Part shown: piece after piece, positions 1 to 11,020 of the stretch | Numbering within the stretch: position 1 is the stretch's first letter | How the letters are laid out: each line of letters begins with the position of its first letter | NCBI GenBank assembly: GCA_033977485.1 | Contig: CM066995.1 | Location: 51,335,162-51,399,161 of the forward strand | Source: Hydrangea macrophylla | Taxonomy: Eukaryota > Streptophyta > Magnoliopsida > Cornales > Hydrangeaceae | DNA length: 64,000 bases | Direction: 5' to 3' | Program-made: the position numbers and the translations under genes | The notes under the pieces: model-generated | What the model was told of the DNA's origin: nothing | The model's input: only the letters and a program-made list of their open reading frames with translations | Database searches by the model: none

Positions 1-1112
1 CCCTAGCGTAAATTGAACGTATCGGAGGTCATCGCTGAGACTCAGCCTGTGCCAAACCCTCATCCTGTCTCTTCCATGGGGGTATCATGTCCAGTCGTCT
101 CTCTCGCCTCCACCTGCATCTCCTTCGCCTCTACCTACGTCAAACTCTCCACCATCATCACTATCGCCTCGAACTGTGAATCTGTATGTGGTAGCGGGAT
201 CGACGATGACAACGGTGCATCTGTATATGTCTACTGTGGGATGGAAAAGTCACGAATCGGAGATATACGGAACTGAGAGCCCCCTGGAGTGAAAGGCCTA
301 TAAACGTCATCCGTATCATCATATGCATACACAATAGGACCCTGATCATCTGGTGTATGTGGTTCAGACTCAGAGTGTGTAGATGGGTCTGTCTGCTCCT
401 GAGATGGACTGAGGCTGAGAATGAGGATGCGTCTGAGGATGAGGCTGTGGCTGTGGCTGAGGATGCGTCTAGGCTGAGGCTGAGGCTAAGGCTGAGGCTC
501 TGAGATGCGGGGCACGAATACTGTGGAAGATGGAATAGCCCCGTCTAAACGCCAGTCCTCATGAACAGCCTGTAATGAATGCTCACTAATAGTATGAATC
601 TCCTCTAATGCCGCCATCACCTCTAGAGGGACGGAATGAGGGCCGCCTGCTGCTAAACTAGCTAACACCGATCGTGCAACCTCATACACATGAGTTACAA
701 CATCCTCCTGAAAAAAATGGAAAGTTTAATTAAGTATTTCACATTTTATGGCATGTGCAGGATGGAAATTTTACATGTTGTACGATAAGGAAAACATCTC
801 ACCAGAACGCCGCGAATCGTACCAACTGGCTGAAAGCCAACAATTGGTGGATCTCTAACCGGTCCAATCAATCTATGTGTAATGCAGCTATACCATCTCA
901 TATATGGGTCTGAGGCAAGCATCTGAGCTGCATCTGGAATACCTACCATAACATGCTGTAGCTGATGGTCCCAGAGCTCAACATACTCCCTATGAAAGTG
1001 ACTCCAGTCGGTATTCACATGACCACATCGATCAATGCGATGTAATGTCGTCATAGTGTTACATGGCTCTGGGACTAATTGAAAGGCATTCCGCATCTTT
1101 TTATATGAGATT
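1..1112 (-). pseudogene. Plant mobile domain (PMD) gene, 3' part
   Basis: This resembles the C-terminal half of PMD ('aminotransferase-like' or phosphatase-7-long-form-like) proteins, a family found both in host genes and inside transposons. Exon A (to 803) carries the family-like stretch DPYMRWYSCITHRLIG after a segment with HRIDRCG and NTDW. A donor CTG|GTGAGA at 803/802 and an acceptor TTTTTTTCAG|GAG at 708/707 join exon A to exon B (707-486) in phase 0. Beyond the stop at 486 lies a PQ-rich low-complexity stretch (about 380-500), then more open but stop-broken code to base 1. The 5' half is absent: at about 1,112 the sequence changes into MULE transposase code. Recognition rests on remembered family motifs; the function is unknown. 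Confidence 0.6.
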
Positions 1113-1197
1113 CCATGGCTTTCTGTTTCGCATTCCACGCCTTTTTATATGAGATTGTGTACAAATGCTTATCTTTCACCTTCTTCACTGTCGCTGC
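1113..1197 (-). pseudogene. MULE transposase fragment, part left of Athila-A
   Basis: Read on the minus strand, these bases continue the MULE transposase frame that ends at 31,921, once one copy of the 5-bp target duplication is removed. The local peptide TISYKKAWNAKQKAME matches the conserved 'YTVSYKKAWLAKQKA' region of MuDR-type transposases. The fragment ends where PMD-type code begins. A near-copy of the segment coding for ISYKK recurs 44 bp further on, inside the junction. The catalytic DDE domain is not in the window. Confidence 0.7.
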
Positions 1198-2141
1198 TGA
1201 TCGCGTCAAAATTAAGATATTAAAGTATGCTTATTTATGCTTTACTTCCAAAAGATTTATAGTGTGGAAAGTAAAGGTCGAACCCACAGAGATTGTTAAT
1301 TTTTAATCCTTTAATTAATGAAATATAATCTATTTAGTTATAAGAAAATCAGAAAATTGATTGATTTGGAATTTGATTATTACTACTACTTTAAACTATG
1401 AATTAAACTAAGAAATTATGGAAATAAAATCTAGAATTAAATCTAAGTAAACTTGTGTACGAAATTCAAAGTTGATTTAAATATGTGTGGAGATGGGATC
1501 TAGGATTACAAATCCACCACTAACTATGTATTGGGGATCTATACTTCTTATTCTAAGTTCTATGTTTGGATAGTTATGACCTATTGTAGCTACAAGCCCA
1601 ATAGTATCGTAAAGAAGATATCGTTAGTTTAATCTAAACATAATCCATCTATGGTTCACATGAATAATCTACCTATAACTAGGGTGTAGCATAACTCATC
1701 TTTCCTAGCATGGATTATAAAAGATATAAACATCACAATCACATAAGCACCATTGTATGTAAATACTCCTATCAATCACAGAAATCAAGGATTATTGAGT
1801 TCAATAAGCATAAGGAAAAATCTAAGACAAGAATAGATCCAAAATACTCTTGATTATTAACATTAAAAACTGATTATATAAAATCCACCAACATACAATC
1901 ACTATCCCAAACCATAAAATCTTAAAATAGAAAAGCATAGAATCCCCCTTTACATAGCTAGGGTTTCATTGAAACCCTAGATGATGAGTTTAGTTGCTCA
2001 TGATGGGTGAAAGCATGAAGATTGAGTTGATGGAAGCCATTAGAAACCTTCAAGCTTGCTCTTCTCCTTCCTCTTACCTTCAATGAATGTATGTGAATAG
2101 ATCTCTAGGTGTGTGTAACCCTTAAAAATCATAAAAACTAA

Positions 2142-2153
2142 GAATATATAGAG
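2142..2153 (-). promoter_or_regulatory. TATA box of Athila-A 3' LTR
   Basis: The minus-strand sequence CTCTATATATTC is the only strong TATA match in this LTR. It lies about 140 bp downstream of the GC-palindrome cluster at 2,291-2,357. The matching box in the 5' LTR is at 31,492-31,503. Confidence 0.6.
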
Positions 2154-2290
2154 TTTTCAAGGGCTTTTTCAAGCTTTCCTCCCCCGAAACGGATTAAAAC
2201 AGGTGTTATTTACAATCTGGACGTCTTCAAGCAGTTTCGTTCGCACAGGGCTCTTCAGAATATTGAAATACATAACTCTGTTTTTTGTAC

Positions 2291-2357
2291 GGATCGCGCG
2301 AGCGGGCCGCGCGAGTACGTCATTTGGGAAATCGTGCGCGCGGATTGCGCGCGCGAT
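2291..2357. repeat. GC-palindrome cluster, Athila-A 3' LTR
   Basis: Two imperfect inverted repeats lie side by side: arms TCGCGCG / CGCGCGA around a 7-nt spacer, then a second with GCGCGC arms around GGATT. The surrounding LTR is AT-rich. The 5' LTR version (31,642-31,744) is longer and holds three such units. Confidence 0.75.
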
Positions 2358-2533
2358 GTGTCTTTTTCTGCTTCTTTCTTCCTGCTTTTTCACCTATTTT
2401 AACCTGATCTCCTTGTTTTCTTCTAAAACCTGATAGAAAATAGAAAATAAAGTAATACTACACAAAAACAGGATAAAAACAACTAACAAATGTGAATTAA
2501 GGCGTATAATTAGGATTTGTTCTCTCCCGATCA

Positions 2534-2548
2534 CACCCCCAAACCTAC
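2534..2548 (-). other. Polypurine tract of Athila-A
   Basis: Directly before the 3' LTR on the minus strand is GGTTTGGGGGTG, the purine-rich tract that primes plus-strand DNA synthesis in LTR retrotransposons. The same tract and its upstream neighbourhood occur at the matching place in Athila-C (52,474-52,488). Confidence 0.8.
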
Positions 2549-3647
2549 ATTTTGCTAGTCCTCGAGCAAAAAGAATAAAATAAAACTACTAATAATAAAA
2601 TTCCTACTCCATTTTCGTATGGATAACGATTGCACTTAGCCTGTGCAACAAGCCTTTTAAACCTCTAGGTGTCCCTAGTCGGACGAGTGAAGTCTCGTGA
2701 GGGTTCTCATCAACAAGTCACCCACAACCATCTTTATAACTTGTAAAAATTTTATTCAAAATTTTAAATATTTCACTGTCATATCCTTTTTTCGATAAAA
2801 TCAACCTCAAATGAAACTTTAGAATTATCAAGAGTAAAACAATCGTATGCCCTCCTACATTATGAAAAATAATCCGAAAACATATATCACCAGAATCAAT
2901 AAAATATATCGAAGACTCGCATGTGTGTGAAATAGTAGTCAAGTGGATACACGGCAACTATGAACGTGAAATATAAATCAAATGACTATTTAGTGATGCT
3001 TTGACTACAAATCTCACGTTGTTAATTACACTCTAAAATAAAGTCACTTTGAAACAGGTGTAAACACTCATATGTACCCAGATGTGAGAAAGAATTATTG
3101 TGCGAAACAAATAAACTCGCATATGACTCTCAACAACGTACGACACGACAGAAATAAAATAGTCTCATGAATAGATATCGATCGTCAAGTAAATATTATT
3201 ACTACCACGCTTATACTTCCTTTCCTTTATCGGTTCCATTTTCAAATCATGTTTCCATAGAATCAACTAGGACTTTATAAGAGTTATAATGTTGGTCAAG
3301 GGTTAAGGCTTAGAAAAGAAAGGTAAAAGGGATTCAAAAAGTCCGTAAGTACCTAAGAACAGCCTTCATGTGTAACGCAAGGGCTTTACTACAACGACTA
3401 GTTATATCACTCTTTTTTTTCTTTTCTTTATCTCTTTCAAGAGATACATCTCTTTGTTTTTTTTTTCAATAACTATTTTTCCCTTTTTTTTTATATATAT
3501 ATATACATATATATTTTTTTTTACTTCTTTTCTTTTGCTACTCAATACATCATATTTTTTCTAGTCGTTTACTAGCCCAATTTCTTTATGAAAACTATTC
3601 TCTAACTACTTTTGGACATAGGGTAGGTAATATTTAATAATGGCAAT
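2549..3647 (-). other. Athila-A 3' non-coding region, distal part
   Basis: No gene is visible. The stretch 2,612-2,730 is strongly conserved with Athila-C (52,556-52,672) and, more loosely, Athila-B (5,420-5,530). On the minus strand it can form a hairpin with arms TTGCAC / GTGCAA. The part near 3,410-3,540 is T-rich with a short TA repeat. The region continues at 18,351 beyond Athila-B. Confidence 0.65.
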
Positions 3648-4297
3648 TGACACGGCGAAAATCTTGTGCGCTCTTGTGCAACACCCAAGTGTAGGTGGAC
3701 GTGCAAGTAGTAACTGGTAAGACCAGGTCGATCCCACAGGGAAGGATGAGAGATAAATTACTTAGATTAAACTCTAAAAGAAAAGAAAAAAATCAATATT
3801 TCAAGATAGGCGTAGAACACAAAGTTCTACAACTAACAACTACTAAACTAGATTAACTAAACTAATGATGCAATATTTATCTAAAGCAATATTTGAAAAT
3901 GGTTTTTCTTAATAAAAGAAAGTGTTGGGATCACGCGAATCCACCATGACTCAACCATCTACCATGCAAATGCAATTAAGCTCAACGGAGGGCAACTTCT
4001 ACAATATCCCGTACTTCTCTAAAGATATAGAATCAATAGTCCTTTCATGACCGGGACTATATCATCACAATTAAGTTTGAAATACACAAAGGTGGTTTAA
4101 TCCAATAGTTAAGACTCTCACCTACAATGGTGTTAGCATTGAGGGTGGTTTGCAAAATATATTGAAAGAAAATGCCTTAAGGCTTAATGTTTAAAGACTG
4201 TTTTGACAAACTGAGCATATGGGGACAATTTGATAACGAATCAGTAAAGCAGAAAGTCTTGGGATACTGTATTAGATGTCCTCAAGAATCAGAGACC

Positions 4298-4416
4298 TCG
4301 ATCGATCGACGCGTTTTCGATCGATCGAACTTCATCATCTCTCGATCGATTGAATAACTTCGATCGCTTGACTACGTCTCTGTTCTGATCGATCGAACTA
4401 CATTCGATCGATCGAA
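4298..4416. repeat. CGATCGATCG palindrome cluster (downstream of TATA), Athila-B 3' LTR
   Basis: Six copies or variants of TCGATCGATCGA lie within 120 bp, separated by 8-16 bases of other sequence. The right LTR has the same cluster at 17,371-17,490, where several variant copies keep the perfect form. Most differences between the two LTRs here are C/T changes. Confidence 0.85.
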
Positions 4417-4835
4417 CACAGAGAAAAATATAGTGCATGGCAGAGGGCTGAAATCACGATTTCATCGCGATTTCCCAACCCCGAACTACTCAGACATGGT
4501 CTGGGAAGTATCAGATTTATTTTTTACGTGAGAAATCATTAAGGTAACGTTTGGTTGCAAGTTTTTCATTAAAACTATGAAAATAATGGTTTTTACCTAT
4601 CTAACATGCAATATTCAAAGCTTGAAGAACTAAACTGTGATTAACTCAATGCAGCATATAAATAGAACAGTAATAAAGAACCTGGAACGAGAAAAACTTG
4701 TATTACTACAACCAATCCAATCTAACAACGTTGAATCTTGAAAAACCTACAAAAGAAACCACAAGAAAAACTCTCTCTTCCCTATGAAAACTGATGAAAA
4801 CAAGTGGGGCGTCCTCCTGAGACGTAAACAAAATG

Positions 4836-4846
4836 AATATATATAG
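4836..4846 (-). promoter_or_regulatory. TATA box of Athila-B 3' LTR
   Basis: Minus-strand GCTATATATATTC, about 70 bp downstream of the palindrome cluster at 4,913-5,028. The 5' LTR copy is at 17,909-17,919. Confidence 0.65.
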
Positions 4847-4912
4847 CTACAACCTAATACTAGGGTTAAATCCCGTTTCTACTGCGTGCGCGTAAAATCT
4901 GATAAAATGCAT

Positions 4913-5028
4913 GTTCGATCGATCGAACAACTCTCGATCGATCTAACTTCCAGAAACTTAGATCGCTTGAACTACAGTCGATCGATCGAAACGTCGATCG
5001 CTCGAAAACTCTCGATCGCTCGAAACCT
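4913..5028. repeat. CGATCGATCG palindrome cluster (upstream of TATA), Athila-B 3' LTR
   Basis: The first copy is TTCGATCGATCGAA; it is followed by five variants, including TCGATCGCTCGA types. The same cluster is at 17,986-18,099 in the other LTR. It lies upstream of the LTR TATA box on the coding strand. Confidence 0.85.
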
Positions 5029-5277
5029 CTATTTCAGCTTTGAGTTTTCTTCATCAGGCTCAAACACTTCCTTTTATCAATATTCTTCAATCCTGTACAC
5101 AGCAGCAGTGATCTGCACAAATAATCACTAAAACAATACCACTTATCATAGTTTAATCAATTTGTGCAAAAACTGGTATTGTAATTCAAATTGCAGATAA
5201 ACAGGGGAATTGTAGACTTTTCTAATGTATTTTTCTCTTTTAGCGGTGTTATATTCTACAAATACACCCGCTTGTCA

Positions 5278-5290
5278 CAACCCCCAACTA
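5278..5290 (-). other. Polypurine tract of Athila-B
   Basis: Minus-strand AGTTGGGGGTTG directly precedes the 3' LTR. Upstream is a GGGACTAGCAA stretch like the one preceding the tracts of Athila-A and C. Confidence 0.8.
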
Positions 5291-5419
5291 GCGAATTGCT
5301 AGTCCCTAGCAATAAAGCGAAAAGAAAAAACAAGCTAACTACTACTATAACGACTAGAGTAACAAAAATAAACTAAAGCAACCTAATCTAATTTAGAAAG
5401 AGACACTACCTAACTCACT

Positions 5420-5530
5420 TTCGCAGGAATCGCGGTTGCATTTGGCAATTGCAACAAGCCGTTAAACCCCTAGGTTCCCCTAGTGGACGAGTGTTGTCTT
5501 GTGAGGGTTTGCAGTGAATCTACCCACAAA
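5420..5530 (-). other. Conserved hairpin block near 3' end of Athila-B
   Basis: This block matches 2,612-2,730 (A) and 52,556-52,672 (C) although the surrounding non-coding sequence has diverged. Shared pieces on the plus strand are GCAACAAGCC, CCTAGG, CCCTAGT and GGACGAGTG. On the minus strand TTGCA / TGCAA arms could pair. Confidence 0.6.
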
Positions 5531-7433
5531 ATTCTAGATTTTTAAGCTCAAAAAGATATAGAAAAAACTTATAAACATTCCTTCCCATTCGACTATCAAT
5601 TTAGCTCCACATAACATATCAACCTCATACAAACCATGAAGAAATCCACATGTTCCTCATGTGACCAAGACAAATATACATATGCATTACATTCATGTAT
5701 CCGTGTGTGTGTGAAGTCAATAACTATGCATCCAACTTTATTAAGAATTGTTTAGACTATCATACCCTTGGAATTTGTAGTTTCAACTCAATTCTCACAT
5801 GGGGTTACACTCCCAAATGAACATCTCACAAAAACTGGTGTAATAATGATCACTCATGGTGTGAAACTTTAATAAGAGTGATTTTCTGGCTACTAGTGTT
5901 TCACACCTCACTCGATAAAGGACGAACATTTAGAGTAATATAGTCTCAAGAAAGGAATACTACTTACTAGAGGAGCGAAATACCGCGGATACTCAAAGTA
6001 CACGTTCATGTTCAAACCAAGTTGTTAGAAATCATTAAGACTTTGACATTTCGGCTTTTATTCAGTGGAGTGAAGATAAGAGGGGTGAGAATTGCACATC
6101 CTTAGCTTGTGATAATGACTAGTTTATTTCTTCTTTATTCCAACCATCCTCTCTTCTCATATACTTTTATTTCTTTTTACTCCTCCTTCCTTCCTTTTTT
6201 ATTTTTTATTTTTTATTTTTTATTTTTATTTATTTATTTTTTTTATTCAACATCTCCTTGCAAAAAAAATCTTTTTATAACCTCCTTCCCACACTACTCC
6301 CTTCTTGTCACATACTTCAATAATTTTGATCACATTAGATGTGCAATTGAGTTTATAGAGGTTAAAGTATCAAATGAAGGGTTTTGGGCTTTCATATTGG
6401 CAATATTTAATCAGTGTGGGGTTAAGACATTCTTAGATGTTGCTACAGGTATGTGAAAAAGGTAAGGAATGAATAACGATGGCTTAAATCATTTTTCTTA
6501 ACTTCTTAGTTTTAGCACTTCAGTGTTCATTGAGTTTAATTGGCAAATCCTGAACGTTCTCCTCTAAGAAATAGCCTAAATGAAGAATTTTGAGACTATT
6601 CAACGAATTTAAAATATATTAAAAAAAAACAATTCGAATTTATTGTGATAAGTCCCTCAGAATTGAAGTTTGGGCTCAAAAGCTCACTAAGGGTTGTTAG
6701 TTTCCACTATTTATTCCTCAAAGCACAACAGTCGTATTAACTCTTATTTAAGTTTTCAGCATAGCTATTAAAGCGTGCAAATGGGTGTTGGATACCAGAA
6801 TGTTCAACATATGCATTTGTCTTAGTGACAATAGAAAAACGCGTGAATGTAATTCATAAAAAGAAGAGATTAACATGAATGTATCATCGCTTGATAGTGG
6901 TTAAGTAGAAGAGAATATTTAAAAGTATAACACTGATAAGGTTCATAATAACATGATCGTTCAATGTGCAATAAAGTAAAACAGATTGCTACTAACGTAA
7001 ACGTGCTCAGGTGATAATCTATTTACATCCCACCCCCAACTGAAAATCGCGATGACCTCAGAAGTTGATTTTCAACAATAAATAAATAAAAATATATCAC
7101 CTGTTAAAGCAATGCAATGACTGCAAGCGTAACAATCTGTAAAGACATCAACAATCTCCAAGCAACCAAGATCAAACGAAAGATATACAATGGTACAATA
7201 AGCGTATGATCTATAAATAATACAAAGGGATCACTGTAAAAGTAAGTACTGAAAATGACATGGCAGTGATAATAAATGTCTTACAATCTCAAAACAGCCA
7301 ACAGGCGAAACATAACCACCGACAATCCCACATAATCCAAAAAAAAAAAAAGCATGTACATAATGAGAGCAGAGAGATAGACAAAAAGAAAGAAAATACA
7401 TCAAAACTCTCCAAACACTCACACAGTCACGAC
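5531..7433 (-). other. Athila-B 3' non-coding region
   Basis: No gene is supported. The stretch 6,180-6,245 is a T/A simple repeat. A purine tract on the minus strand (AGTTGGGGGTGG, plus positions 7,023-7,037) lies about 400 bp after the end of the accessory gene and resembles the true polypurine tract. Confidence 0.6.
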
Positions 7434-8915
7434 CTACACATCCTCCGTAACATCTGATAATATCTCGATCTGCGCATTGGAGGTATCCGCAACTCCACCC
7501 TCAATAACAGTACTAGCTGTCGTCGGGTCACTCGCAGTGATGACTGAAGGTGGCGGAAGTGGGGGCTCTGCAAAAGGTGGTGCTACCGAGGACGGTGGTG
7601 GAACAGGATCAGTATGTGGTGGTAGGGTCTCAGAAGTGGACGGATCAGCCGTAGGATGTGCAGTAGGGGGCGTAGTGGTAGGTGGGTCTGTGGTAACCGG
7701 AGCAGTAACAGGAGTGGCGTGAGATGGAGGTGTATGTAAGGACTGATCAACCCCCAACTGAACCAAGATAGCCTCAAGTAATGTCGTCATGTGGGCTACC
7801 TGGCCCTCGAGTCTGATCCGAGCCTCCCTCTCCTCCAATAATAGCTCATGAACCGTCGGGAGAGGCACGGATGACGAAGACTCTCCCTGGGCCTGAGTTT
7901 GAGTCTGAGATCGCTGTCTCAGCTCAAACTGTGCAACCTCCACCAGAGGATCAACCTCATCATCAGAATCAAGCTCCTCAGCCTCGGTCGGCGTCCCTGA
8001 AGCTGCACCCTCTGTATCGGTGCCATCGGCTCTCCTCCTCTTCTCTCCAACTTTCGCTTTCCCCTTGCCCTTTCTTTTCCTCCTCTGAGCATCTGAGCGG
8101 CGAGAAGCTGTCTCGCCAAATCGACTGCGAGCCTGAGAAGTCGCATCATCAGGTAAGGGAAGGAGACCAGCCTGCTCAATCACCCTATGAATGGCCCAAG
8201 CACCCTTCAGGTGCTTTTTAGCAGCGATGTAGCGAGTGGGGTGCCTCATGAAGTCAATATATAGGCGAGGCAAACAGACTGGCAACCCCGTCCCAATGGC
8301 AAATAAAACATGAGCATACCAGGCAGCAATCTTCTCCCGGTAGGAGGTGACTAATAGACAGTTGCTCAACGCAAGGTGGAGCATATGATAATTATCTGTC
8401 AAATAAACATCAGCAATAAGGGCCGCACCATCCCAACTCGGTAAAGCACCCCCGGTAAGCTCTCGGATAACAGCAGTGGGTGAGAGCACTGGCGTGCCAG
8501 CACGGTGCGGGCATACACAGTCAGGTACCTCCGGGACTCCAAGAGCAGTTGCGACAGTAGCAGGACTGAACACGATCTCCCGGCCGCGAAAGAATGATCG
8601 CAGTGTGAATGCGGCATCGGGATCTCTAATCATCGTCGCGCAGGCTGCGCGAATCCACGAGAGATTCACTCTCTTCGCCTGAGAGAGCAAATTGTACCAG
8701 TATGGCATGGCTCGGATGCGCGCGAGATACCAGGAGTCGCGAGCCAAGCTGTCTCGAGTGGTCGCTCTATCATGACCTTCCTGGACTGGAAGTAACGTGT
8801 AAACCACTGAAGGTCAGGAGTGCTCCGGAAGCCATGATGTGGGACCGGGTCAGGAATGGCAAGGTCAAGGGGCTTCTCCCTGTGATACCCTGTAACAGGG
8901 TTCATTGTGAACACC
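7434..8915 (-). pseudogene. Athila-B accessory gene: 'putative plant transposon protein'-like
   Basis: A 457-residue open frame (8,807-7,434) resembles the plant family called 'putative plant transposon protein' (Pfam PF20167, from memory). The family-like part is residues about 30-200, with AMPYWYNLLSQAKRVNLSWI and SFFRGREIVFSP. A lysine/arginine-rich stretch like a nuclear signal (near residues 235-260) and a Pro/Thr-rich tail follow. Code matching the N-terminal side (8,914 to about 8,750) is in another frame, so a frameshift near 8,750 is likely. A strong acceptor TTTCCATTTCAG ends at 8,916, and a donor CCGAG|GTAAGG lies near 9,267, but their frames do not join cleanly. The biochemical role of this family is not known to me. 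Confidence 0.6.
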
Positions 8916-8991
8916 CTGAAATGGAAAAGAAAAGAAAAAGATAGTTAAAAACAGGAATATGAAAAGAAAGAAAGAAATTGCCACTGCCCTA

Positions 8992-9111
8992 GTTCGAGCG
9001 ATCGAACGTTTATCGATCGATCGAACACAACAAATCATCGATCGCTCGAAAACTCTAGATCGATCGAACAATGCGATTTGTCGATCGCTCGAATGTTCCC
9101 GATCGATCGAG
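8992..9111. repeat. CGATCGATCG palindrome cluster, Athila-B internal (downstream)
   Basis: Six TCGATCGATCGA-type palindromes lie inside the presumed leader or intron of the accessory gene, about 350 bp downstream of the internal TATA box. The spacing repeats the LTR layout, where a second cluster lies about 420 bp downstream of the TATA box. Confidence 0.8.
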
Positions 9112-9460
9112 AACAGAGATGCGGCAGCAACGAGAAGACGAACGGAAAATACAACTCAACAAAGAAAACAAAGACAAGAGTACAAGAGAATGGTCAAACG
9201 ACCAATAGGGGGCACCCCTATTGAGATTCAAACGAAAAATGGAAAGAGGGGGGGCTTGAAACCTTACCTCGGGAGATGTGTACAGAGGGGGTGAGGGTGA
9301 TGAAGATGATGATGCAGGGGGTGAGAAGTGGGACCCGCAGCTTTCAACAATGGGATGGACAGTTGGGAGTGATGAGAATCGCCCCAAAACCTTGCTGTCG
9401 CCGATCGCTCGAGAGAGTGAGGAAGGTGAAGAGACTGATGAAGTGTACGCTGGACGCCTC

Positions 9461-9470
9461 ATTTAAATAC
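9461..9470 (-). promoter_or_regulatory. Internal TATA box of Athila-B
   Basis: Minus-strand GTATTTAAAT lies immediately downstream of a palindrome cluster (9,475-9,586) and upstream of a pyrimidine-rich leader and the accessory gene. The order palindromes, TATA, gene matches the LTR promoter of the same element. I infer an internal promoter. Confidence 0.5.
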
Positions 9471-9474
9471 AACT

Positions 9475-9586
9475 CTCGATCGATCGAGATAAGTTAGATC
9501 GATCGAACATTCGATCGATTGAGATATTTCAAGCGCTCAAGAAAGTGATACGTTCGATCGATTGAGAACTTTCGATCGATCGAACC
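9475..9586. repeat. CGATCGATCG palindrome cluster, Athila-B internal (upstream)
   Basis: Six copies or variants, including TCGATCGATCGA and TTCGATCGATCGAA, lie directly upstream of the internal TATA box. They are the same palindrome type as in this element's LTRs. Confidence 0.85.
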
Positions 9587-9913
9587 TAGATTTTCCAAAA
9601 CTTCACAGAATTTAGACATAATGTACCCCCAACTAGCCAACATTATTCTGGACATACAGTAAAATTATAAAACAGCGCAGTACAGGACATGTAAGCCAAA
9701 AACTCATCCTCATGTTAGGAAAGTGCAATTTATATAGAAGTAAAACTTTATAATAGCATCCAAATTGCAACATTATTACCCCCAATGGTGTTTAAGACCT
9801 TATTTAACTAAAGAAAACCAAAAATAAAACTAAAACCAATAAAATTCTGTCAAGGATTATACTCCAGTTGATAAACGAAAGATGAAATGAACGGAAACAA
9901 CTGAAATACAGCA
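9587..9913 (-). other. Athila-B spacer between accessory genes
   Basis: No gene is visible. Two minus-strand purine tracts like the polypurine tract occur (AGTTGGGGGT at about 9,623-9,634, and TTGGGGGT near 9,777-9,786), just after the end of the acidic gene. Confidence 0.55.
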
Positions 9914-10862
9914 CTAATATTCGAGTATAAAGATTTCCTCTTCCACAATCCCTTCATAACCCGCCGAATTTTCAAAAGTGGAATCCAAACTCGATGATTC
10001 CCTTTCCCAGAACAATCGAAAAGCAGCAAGGACATCATCAAGCAAGTCTGGCATCTCTAAACAATTGAAAGCCCATGCAAGAGGTGATCCGGATGGAGAC
10101 AAGGATAAGGGAGTGTAATTGTGCAACGGACTGTCCTCTCGCGGCGGAGTGTGTGGGGGCCTTATGTAGGGCCCAAAACCATGAAAAAGTTGATGTGGAA
10201 GGAATACTGGAATACCATTGAGAATCATAGTGACAATCCTGGACAAGAAAAAGAAACCAAAAAAACAAACAAACCGAAATTAAGATAACAGAACACAAGA
10301 AACACGGATTAACACGAAAAGAAAAACAATGAACAGAAACAAAAAAAAATACAAAGACATGTGACAAAGTTTCAAACCTCACTATTGGCATAGATTCCCA
10401 AAATGCACTAGCTGGTAAGGGGCATTGGAGCCTGAATAGCAGAAAACTCAAGTGCACATAGCGGTATGGGACCAACTCAGGAACAAGGAAGTCATCAACA
10501 AAAACAAAGACGGCATTGTGGCGTTTTGGGACGACATCCTGGAGGTCATGATCTTCCCATGGCTCCCACATATCATCATTTTCCCATTGTGCCATGAGTG
10601 CATCATCCACCATTCTCCCCATGTACAGATCTTCTTCCTCATCCACATCCTCGTCATCCTGAAATCCCATATTTTCATATGGATTGATGTCAAGGAGGTC
10701 CGGTGGGTATGGAATGTACCCTTGATCAGCATCAATGAGAGAATGAGCTTCAGGATCTCGATGAAGCAAAGGGCAGGGTATGAGTTCACCCTCAGTCCAG
10801 GTGCCACAACGACATTCTGAATCTGCCCATGAACCGACAGAATGAACATCATCACCTCGCAT
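9914..10862 (-). CDS. Athila-B acidic accessory protein (two exons)
   Basis: Exon 1 (10,862-10,378) and exon 2 (10,238-9,914) join through a likely 139-bp intron with donor AG|GTTTGA and acceptor TTGTCCAG|GA, giving about 269 residues. Reading through the intron instead gives a run of Phe/Val/Leu that looks like a membrane segment; I think that is intron translation. Residues about 65-110 are rich in Asp/Glu (DDEDVDEEED). Another acceptor-like TTGCAG lies just upstream of the start, so the message may be spliced from an upstream leader. It follows the integrase end by about 160 bp. It resembles the acidic gene of Athila-A only weakly. Athila elements often carry 'env-like' genes here, but I see no clear envelope features. 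Confidence 0.5.
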
Positions 10863-11020
10863 CTATGCACCTGCAACAGAGTGGTTTAAGTTATAATGGA
10901 TTAGAACCAAATCACAAATGCAAAAAGAATGAACAAAGACTTAAAAGAACAAAAGAGAGGAAACTAACATGCAGGGAAAGAAAAGAAATACAACAACAAA
11001 ATGGAACTCCACTTTAGAAT

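Larger units (their letters stand above)
1198..2533 (-). repeat. Athila-A 3' LTR (1,336 bp)
   Basis: The boundaries come from comparison with 30,547-31,920 and from TG...CA ends next to the GCTGC duplication. On the minus strand it holds a GC-palindrome cluster (2,291-2,357), a TATA box CTCTATATATTC (2,142-2,153), and 11-bp inverted arms separated by one base (1,958-1,980). It lacks a 38-bp stretch of the palindrome region that the 5' LTR has. Confidence 0.93.
3648..5277 (-). repeat. Athila-B 3' LTR (1,630 bp)
   Basis: The boundaries come from comparison with 16,721-18,350. It contains a minus-strand TATA box (4,836-4,846) flanked by two CGATCGATCG-type palindrome clusters: 4,913-5,028 upstream and 4,298-4,416 downstream. 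Confidence 0.94.

Noticed and set aside
6109..6456. 115-residue Phe-rich frame on the plus strand
   Set aside because: T-rich non-coding DNA of Athila-B read on the antisense strand; composition artefact.
9055..9462. 135-residue Ser/Pro-rich frame upstream of the Athila-B accessory gene as a certain first exon
   Set aside because: A donor is present near 9,267, but its frame does not join the exon after 8,916 without a shift, so I list it only as a possibility.
10239..10377. Hydrophobic segment as an envelope membrane span
   Set aside because: It is T-rich, flanked by good splice sites, and splicing joins two acidic exons in frame; most likely an intron.
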